Assembly (NCBI RefSeq): GCF_000188695.1
Contig: NW_004754911.1
Span: forward strand, 503,444 to 518,443
DNA length: 15,000 nucleotides
Origin: Salpingoeca rosetta
Taxonomy: Eukaryota; Opisthokonta; Choanoflagellata; Craspedida; Salpingoecidae
Direction of reading: 5' to 3'
The position numbers and the translations under genes were made by a program. Below are positions 8,942 to 15,000 of this stretch, piece after piece. How positions within the stretch are numbered: the first letter of the stretch is position 1; every line of letters begins with the position of its first letter. The notes under the pieces are model-generated. The model was given only the letters and a program-made list of their open reading frames with translations, was not told the origin of the DNA and did not search any database.

Positions 8942-10997
8942 TTGTTCTATGAGCCTTCAGCCACCATTTCTCACACGCCGGCGTTGCTCACTCTCCCCGC
9001 CACCACCACCACCACCACCACTACTACTACTACGACTACTACTACGACTATCATCGGTGCCCACCAGCATGACGGGGGAGTCGTTCAATCTCGCGCCGCA
9101 GACGCAGCGTCTCGTGTCGCAGTTCCCGCAGATCCTCAGCTCATGCTCATCCTGGCTCCAGGACCGCGGTGAGATAGGGATAGCGGGTTGGTGTCGGTTG
9201 ATCGTGCTGTTGGCTGCTTGCTTGCTGAACATTTCGTGACCTGAAGGGAGATAACGCACACACTATGCAAACACACTCGCTCACACACACACACACTATG
9301 CAAACACACTCGCTCACACACACACACACACACTGCAAACACACTCGCTCACACACACACACACACTATGCAAACACACTCGCTCCCACACATATACACA
9401 CATACACACGCACGCACACATATACACGCACACAGGCGAGGTTCTGACGATCATCATTGATGCTGTGAATCAGTTCACGCGAACAACAGACATTCCCTCT
9501 GTCAGCGACTGGCTGCCGCTGCACGTCACGTTTCCAAACATCAAGGTGGGGCGTGGTCTTCTGAATAGCAGCAAACAAGCACATGCACTCACAAACAAAC
9601 AAACACATGCACTCACAAACAAACACACGCACATGCACTCACAAACAAACACACGCACATGCACTCACAAACAAACAAACACACATGCACGCACGCATGC
9701 ACTCACAAACAAACAAACGCACGCACATGCACTCACATGCACAAACACAAACACACACCATCACAATGTCCCAATCTCACATGCCCCACCCCCCATCTCC
9801 CCCACCCCCTCTTTCTTTCCCAGTTTGTGGTGTCGACAATGCCTGTGGACGATGTTGCCGCCATGCGTGGTGCCAACTGGCGCGTCCTCACCATGCCGGA
9901 TATCCCCGTGGCTGAGCGCAAGCCCCTCGTCAACGCCTTCCTTCGCCCGTATGGCAAGCAGCTTGACAGCGTGCATGTCGACAGGCTGGTGCAGCACAAC
10001 GCCGCACGCAACCCGCTGTTCCTGCGCCTCGTCCTTGATGAGCTCCGCGTGATTGGGGACTTTGACATGCTGGACCAGCAGCTGACGTCACTGCTGGCAG
10101 CATCAAACGTCTCCCAGCTGTACACGCGCGTGCTGCAGCGGCTGGAGGACGCGTTTTCCGCTCCACCGGACATTGAATCCGTCATGCGCTCTGTTGCAAC
10201 AGATGCCCGCGTCCCAGGTAGTAGCACACATTCTTTGGAGGAGGGGAGGGCGTGCACGTCGAATGCGTTGTGTGTGTATGCTTGTGTGTGTGTGTGCTTG
10301 TGTGTGTGTGTGTGCTTATGTGTGTGTGTGTGCGTGCTTGTGTGTGTGTGTGCTTGTGTGTGGGTGTGTGTGTGTGCTTATGTGTGTGTGGGTGTGTGCT
10401 TGTGGGTGGGTGGGTGTGGGTGTGTGTGCTTGTGGGTGTGGGTGTGGGTGTGGGTGTGTGTTTGCACCTTTGTGTGCACGGACGTGTCTGGTGCATCAAG
10501 TAGGTGGTTGCCTCGCATGTCCGTATCCTCAGCACATGAACCCCCGTACCGTCAATGCGTTTTTGCCGCTTGTGCAGACACATCAGCAGAAGACATTCAA
10601 GCGCAGCAGGAGCATCTCAAGTGTGTGGTTTCAAGTGCTTGTCGCCGTTGTAATGTCACAACGCCGTCTGCGTCTTGGGTCTAACCTGTGCTCTTTGTTG
10701 CTTCCTCCTTGCGTAACAACGCCCGCACACACGCAACAAATCCCGCACCCACGCACACCCCTGCGCACTTGTTCACGCAAACCAACACCACACGCCCACA
10801 ACAACACAACGACACGACATGCACGACCCAGGCTTGCCGCAGCTGCGATTGATGCGTACGGGCTGGTGCCGACGGCGCTGATGTTGATTGCTGTGTCGCG
10901 TCACGGCCTGATGGAGCGCGAGCTCATATCCGCCCTCGCACTGCCGCCCGTCGTCACCATCCCACTCCTGCACGCACTTGAGGTGCCCACGATGTCC

Positions 10998-11073
<76 letters not shown>

Positions 11074-11080
11074 CGACGAC

Positions 11081-11114
<34 letters not shown>

Positions 11115-12272
11115 CTTTTAGGAGTCGTGGTGGTGGTGGAAGCAGAAGAATTGGTTAAGGTTGGGGCTGCGGTGGTGGCGTGCTGTCCCTGTGGAATTCA
11201 TGCACATCACCGTTGTATTGTTCGATTCACACCTTGGCCCTGCGATGATCTCGACCTCACGACCACGACCACCATCACCACCACCACCATCACCATCACC
11301 GCCATCGATGCCACCGCTGCCAGGAGTCGATGACGTGTCGGATGCCTCGGATCATGTTTGACCACGAAGCATTGCGCCGCGCCGTCGCCTCCCGCTACCT
11401 CGACACAGACCAGCGCAAACAGGTGCAGACACACGCACACACACACACATACACACACCCAAACACACACATACACACACACAAGAGCAGCCATGTGTAC
11501 GTGTGCGGATGGCGTGTACACGCTGCTCAAACATGACTTGCAGTCCCGTTCCATACACAACCAACCACGCTTGCGCCCACCTCCCTACAACACGCACGCG
11601 CACGCACACATACATATATACACAGGCCATCCACGCGTTGCTGGCTGCCTTCTTCGCCACGCTGCCGAAGACAGACCCGCGCCGCCTTGAAGAGCTGCCA
11701 TGGCACCTGCTGCAGTGCGAACAGCACCAGCGCCTGGTGCACTATCTCACGGACTTGGATGTGTTTGTGGCCATGCGGGCAACGGATCTCAGCAAACTGG
11801 AGCTCGGCACACACTGGCGCGAACTCGGCAACGAACTGCGTACGTCGTGCCGTGCCGTGCCGTTTTGTGCACGCGTGTGTGTGTGTGTTTGATTGCTGTG
11901 CGTTTCATTGTCTATAACGTGTTGTCTACGTGTGTTGCATGTGTGTGTGCACTTTGTGTTGTCTACGTGTGTTTCATGTGTGTGTGTGTGCGCTTCGTGT
12001 GCTATTCGTGTGTGCGTGTGCGTGTGTTGCCTGTCTGTGTGAGTTCAGACATAGCGTGACATGGACCATGTACCACCGCCATGTGTTTGCAGTTGCGCCG
12101 TACCGCCAAGCGCTTCTGGATCAGCTCCCGTCTCGCCCAAAAACAGAGGTGGTGGTGGTGGTGGTGATGGCGCCGGCGCTGGTTGCGTTGTTATTTGCTG
12201 TTGGTTGGTGATCGTGTTGTCCGTAATTGTGATGATGGCTGGCAGCGTGGCTGCTATGCAGTGACTTGGTCA

Positions 12273-12306
<34 letters not shown>

Positions 12307-14766
12307 GTGCATGTGCGCGTAAGTGACGCGTGTGCTCATATTCATACGCTGCTCGCCGTGTGTTGCGCGCTGTCAGTGGGCGGCGATTGTGCGAGAAATT
12401 GCAATGCTCCTCTTCTCGGCCGGAAAGGTACGGGCACACGCCACACTCGATCACACACTGGCCGCCAGGCACGCTGTTGTTTGTGTGTGTTGGGGGGGGG
12501 TGTTAGCAGCTGTAAAATTTTTGCTCGGAGCTCTGCATTACTTGCTCCATTTTAGCGCTATCATCCTTTTCCTTCCACCCCACTCGTGCCATCGTTCCTT
12601 CCTTCTCTTATTCTCCCCATCTCCTCTGCCCCTCGTACCGGTGTCTTTCTCTTTGTCTTTGTGTGCTTAAATTATGTGTGTTTGACGGTGCAGTTTGAAG
12701 GGTCGATGACGTTTCTGCTGCTGTGCTGGTTCCTCGCCCGCCCGCCGCCCTGGGTCAACACACACGCGCGCGCACGGAGCAGGGGTGCTGTCGGCGGGCG
12801 CGATGATGGTGGCAGTGGTGGCGATTGTGACCTTGATCGTGACGATGATGATGATGATGATGGTGACGACCATGATGATGATGATGATGACGATGATGAT
12901 GGTGATGGTGATGGCACGGAGGATGAAACAACCAAGCGAGCGCTGTTGCAGACCTTGCTGGACCAGGCGACAACACACGCCAAGAAGCTCAAATATGTGC
13001 GTACTCTCTGGCGCTTGTGTTTGACACACCTGCGCACATGCGTCGTGTATGCTTGCATGGGTATATTCACACGCAGTTGAACGCACCTCACGTGGCTGCA
13101 TGTGTGGCCATGTGCACACATACGTTCGTGTTCACACGCACGTGCTCACCCAAGTGCAACCTGTGCTTTTTTTTTTCTCATTGCCAACTGGTTGCTGCCC
13201 TTTGACCATTCCCGGCCGTCAGATCAAGCGCCGCGGGGTGAAGGATGACGAGTGGAGGGGCGGTAGCCACTTGGACGTGGACGGGGCACGCGACCTTGCA
13301 GAGACATTCAAGTGCATCGCCAAGTGCTGCTCCCAGCAGGACAACCACAACATGGTGCGCTCGAGGAGTTGCTTGTGTGTGTGCGTGTGCGTGCGCGCGC
13401 GTGTGTGTGTAAGCTTGCTGTGCCTTCTTTGCTCTTCTGACACTGCATTCTGACACTGCTCCAACGCTTCATCATCACCGATTCACTTATCATCATCATC
13501 ATCATCGATCACCGCGGGTGGAATCTATGATCAGACCGTTCATTTTCTCAAGATGGCGCGCACGCTCGTCGAATCCGTACGTCGCGAATGAATGTGGCAA
13601 TGCATACACGCACACACGAACAAACAAGCACATGCACGAACAAACACATGCGCGCACACACACGCACACGCACACACACGCACGCACACACGAACAAACA
13701 TGCTGTGGACATGTATGCTGTTGTATGCGTCTTCGGCCCTGACCCCTTGTAGCTTTGCATCCATTCACGCCTCCACCCACTCAACCACCATCACCACCAT
13801 CATCAATCATCATCACCGCCACCACCACCACCACGTTTTCAGGCATTTGGCAGCGCTTCGCTTGATGTTGCCATGATCTATGACGAGCTAGCTTGGACCA
13901 ACATCCGCGCACGGTGTGTGATTTGTGTGTACGTGTTGTGTGTGTGTGTTTCTACACCCTTGTTTGGGCTGTGCTGTTTCGAGCTTGCCACGCAGGGCCC
14001 TCACACTACTGCTTGTCACGCACAACCGCCCTTTTCTGCTGCAATGCACCCCCCCCCCCACTTGCTCTCGTTCGCTTCTTGGCCAATTATCAGCAACTTT
14101 GATGCGGCGTGGACGCAGCTGCACAACTCGCTGGTGATCAAACTGAAGGCCCTGTACGCCGCCATGCACCGCCCGCTGCCATCGTCCATCGAGACAGACG
14201 CATCGCTGACGGGCGACGAGTGGGATGCCGTGCTCGCACAGCTCACGGAACCCGTACGTCAACACCAGAGAAGAGGGGGCTTGCAGAGGGGTTTGGGCTG
14301 TATGTGATGTGAGTGCATGTGTATATGTGTTTTCGTGTGTGCGTGTTTTCGTGTGTGCGTGTGTTTTCATGTGTTGTCGGAGAACACCTGTGTGGTGTTT
14401 GTGTGTTTGCGTGTGTGTGTGTGTGGTTGTGTGGTTGTGTGTGTATTTGATGAGCAAGAAGGAACAAAAGCAAGTGTCAAGGTTTCTTGCTCTGACGGTT
14501 CTACTTGTTGCTCAGATGCCTCGAGCTTCGCACTTCCAATTCACTGCTATCATTTGCACATCCGTCATTATGTGCGCCTGGGCGTGCGTGTGTGTCCAGG
14601 GCACCGTCCACGTGAAGAAGGACTATCAGTTTGCGGTGACAATCAACCGATTTGCCAATTGCTCTTCGGGCCTGGCGGAACGGAAAAACGCCAACAAAGA
14701 CACCACCATCGGGGTATGCTGTCTGTATGGGTTTTGGTTGTGTTGCCTGCATGCACACCTGTCTGA

Positions 14767-14806
<40 letters not shown>

Positions 14807-15000
14807 CCCGTGTTCGTGCGTATGTGTGCATGCCACACGTGTCATCTCATTGACGCCGTTGTCAACCATTCTTCCGTACTCTCCCCCCGCCCGCCTGAAA
14901 CGACAATGCACTGTGTGACCAGGAGTTGTATGATCTGGCTGAAAAGCTCCACGAAACTGCGCGCTTGATGCAAGAAAACGAATACGGGTGCGTGCGTTCT
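6438..15000 (+). CDS. Nephrocystin-3-like DUF4062-NACHT-TPR protein (partial, 3' end outside window)
   Basis: Exons: 6438-6611, 6758 (or 6775)-6896, 7117-7397, 7696-8362, 8549-8849, 9068-9168, 9436-9545, 9824-10217, 10578-10620, 10832-10982, 11324-11422, 11626-11839, 12093-12148, 12377-12427, 12694-12996, 13223-13354, 13843-13913, 14094-14253, 14600-14713, 14923-about 14987. All junctions are GT...AG and phase-consistent, giving about 1,208 residues before the edge. The order is a Ser-rich N-terminus, DUF4062 ([11 protein letters not shown] to about residue 420), a P-loop NTPase with Walker [10 protein letters not shown] (about 469) and Walker [12 protein letters not shown], a winged-helix-like segment ([17 protein letters not shown]), a family-typical [15 protein letters not shown] block, and TPR-like repeats. 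This is the layout of nephrocystin-3, TEP1 and NWD1 relatives; the TPR tail favours nephrocystin-3, a ciliary inversin-compartment protein. The two poly-Asp inserts are odd. The family call is strong; the orthologue call is an inference, and exon 2's start and exon 9 are uncertain. Confidence 0.85.
7117..8362 (+). other. DUF4062 domain with a 29-Asp insertion
   Basis: Exons 3 and 4 encode the N-terminal module shared by TEP1, NWD1 and nephrocystin-3-like proteins. It runs [15 protein letters not shown], then [53 protein letters not shown], and a closing [17 protein letters not shown]. The strand order and the 'S-S-F-K-D-M' and 'D-x-R-W-G' motifs are diagnostic. Between ALVFVREP and the C-terminal helix lies an acidic, Pro/Thr-rich insertion of about 100 residues starting with 29 Asp. 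The intron at 7398-7695 splits the domain between ALVK and AHDQ. Confidence 0.85.
7927..8013 (+). repeat. (GAT)29 coding microsatellite (poly-Asp)
   Basis: 29 consecutive GAT codons without a single GAC, in frame in exon 4. Uniform codon choice points to recent repeat expansion and not selection for each Asp. The frame is intact on both sides ([12 protein letters not shown] before, [13 protein letters not shown] after). Confidence 0.95.
8850..8939 (+). repeat. (GT)45 tract starting at a 5' splice site
   Basis: A perfect 90-bp GT tract begins exactly at the end of exon 5 (ATCAAGCG|GTGTGTG). The donor is the first GT of the tract. Reading through it gives only Cys-Val. Confidence 0.9.
9263..9390 (+). 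repeat. Minisatellite in intron 6 of the NACHT gene
   Basis: Four copies of a unit with core GCAAACACACTCGCTC, separated by CA runs of variable length, start near 9266, 9299, 9334 and 9369. The third copy lacks the preceding TAT. The array lies between the donor at 9169 and the acceptor at 9435. Confidence 0.85.
9575..9770 (+). repeat. CA-rich minisatellite in intron 7 of the NACHT gene
   Basis: Repeated units of about 22-30 bp built from ATGCACTCACAAACAAAC with a variable number of AAAC and CACG segments. The array fills intron 9546-9823 up to the CT-rich tract before the acceptor TTTCCCAG at 9823. Confidence 0.85.
10268..10462 (+). repeat. GT-rich degenerate microsatellite in intron 8 of the NACHT gene
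   Basis: About 190 bp of GT repeats interrupted by GCTT, GCTTAT and GGGT units, starting about 50 nt after the donor GTAGTA. It is low-complexity intron and not coding. Confidence 0.85.
10998..11138 (+). repeat. (ATG)n tract with flank duplicated from exon 4
   Basis: About 116 bp of ATG repeat with a short ACG interruption, inside the intron 10983-11323. Its right flank (11111-11138) matches the flank of the coding GAT tract (8011-8038) at 26 of 28 positions. Read as coding it would give poly-Met, and that frame stops at 11333, so I treat it as intronic. Confidence 0.8.
12835..12930 (+). repeat. Second in-frame acidic (GAT/GAC)n tract
   Basis: In exon 15 a degenerate GAT/GAC repeat encodes Asp runs mixed with Gly and His ([20 protein letters not shown]). 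Unlike the exon 4 tract it mixes GAT and GAC codons and carries interruptions, so it looks older. Confidence 0.8.
13355..13842 (+). repeat. Intron 16 of the NACHT gene with GT arm and complementary CA arm
   Basis: A GT/GC alternating tract (about 13374-13411) lies just after the donor, and a CA/CG tract (about 13604-13694) lies further along the same intron. The two are mutually complementary. A CAT/CAC tract follows at about 13784-13833, shortly before the acceptor TTTTCAG at 13842. No exon was recognised inside. Confidence 0.7.
14770..14808 (+). repeat. (GT)n(GC)n tract in intron 19 of the NACHT gene
   Basis: An alternating purine-pyrimidine tract of about 39 bp, GT then GC, inside intron 14714-14922. 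It is non-coding. Confidence 0.85.

Larger units (their letters stand above)
8549..10217 (+). other. NACHT/STAND P-loop ATPase core (exons 5-8)
   Basis: Exon 5 carries the pre-domain helix ([14 protein letters not shown]), Walker [10 protein letters not shown] and the strand VILHFVGRS, which matches the HFVG strand of nephrocystin-3. Exon 6 carries [16 protein letters not shown]. Exon 7 opens with Walker [11 protein letters not shown], where the residue after the Asp is Ala in place of an acidic residue. Exon 8 carries FVVSTMP (sensor-1-like strand), [15 protein letters not shown] and [13 protein letters not shown] (GxP-like helix: N-P-L-F). The introns between exons 5 and 6 and exons 6 and 7 are filled with GT and CA repeats. 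Confidence 0.85.
12377..14987 (+). other. TPR-like repeat region (exons 14-20), incomplete
   Basis: Joining exons 14 and 15 gives [20 protein letters not shown], with TPR helix spacing. Exons 17 and 18 join into [20 protein letters not shown] followed by LHNSLVIKL, a clear TPR (small residues at positions 8 and 20, then 'A' and 'L-x-I'). Exons 19 and 20 give [20 protein letters not shown] and [19 protein letters not shown], probably another TPR pair. Exon 15 is interrupted by an acidic insert (about 964-1004). More repeats are expected past the right edge. Confidence 0.65.

Noticed and set aside
9263..9770. CRISPR-like array
   Set aside because: The repeated units are CA-based minisatellites inside introns, spacers are low-complexity CA runs, and there are no cas genes; the window is eukaryotic.
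10983..11333. Poly-Met coding extension of exon 10 through the ATG repeat
   Set aside because: The frame ends in a stop at 11333 before the family-typical [10 protein letters not shown] block. An intron from 10983 to 11323 restores phase and continuity.
1..15000. tRNA or rRNA genes, transposon ORFs, terminal inverted repeats
   Set aside because: None recognised on either strand by eye; a tRNAscan or repeat-library search was not possible.

Overview
This is a gene-dense nuclear eukaryotic window. All three protein-coding genes are intron-rich: about 30 GT...AG introns were placed by hand, mostly 100-500 bp long and packed with GT/CA microsatellites. Coding exons are GC-rich and intergenic gaps are only about 500-570 bp. 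The gene content is an F-box/LRR protein, a T1-type BTB protein with a Sec31/SRA1-like tail, and a DUF4062-NACHT-TPR protein like ciliary nephrocystin-3. Together with the compact layout this suggests a unicellular flagellated eukaryote; a choanoflagellate or other unicellular holozoan is my best guess, made without any database search.

Layout. (1) Positions 1-1409, minus strand: the 5' part of an F-box/LRR gene whose 3' end lies beyond the left edge. (2) 1410-1909: intergenic, with GT and TTC microsatellites and a 23-bp tandem duplication. (3) 1910-5871, minus strand: a complete 12-exon gene. All 11 splice junctions keep one reading frame and give a 634-residue protein: N-terminal helix, coiled coil, T1-type BTB/POZ domain, Pro/Thr/Gln-rich linker with TQP repeats, a GWND-type motif, and a C-terminal helical domain like the ends of Sec31 and SRA1. 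(4) 5872-6437: a divergent 5' intergenic region. (5) 6438 to the right edge, plus strand: at least 20 exons encoding about 1,200 residues of a nephrocystin-3/TEP1/NWD1-type STAND protein (DUF4062, NACHT P-loop ATPase, winged-helix-like region, first TPR-like repeats). It continues past position 15000.

How the genes work together. No operon or shared pathway is evident. The BTB and nephrocystin-3-like genes are head to head and could share a promoter. The F-box protein and the BTB protein both belong to families often used as ubiquitin-ligase adaptors, but nothing here links them directly.

Most unusual points. The BTB plus Sec31/SRA1-tail architecture is one I do not recognise. Introns show a polarity, with GT tracts after donors and CA tracts before several acceptors, in both transcription directions. 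A 17-nt inverted repeat brackets exon 6 of the BTB gene. A pure GAT repeat encodes 29 consecutive Asp codons, and its flank is copied in an intron of the same gene. Exon boundaries come from phase consistency, splice dinucleotides and family resemblance, not from transcripts.
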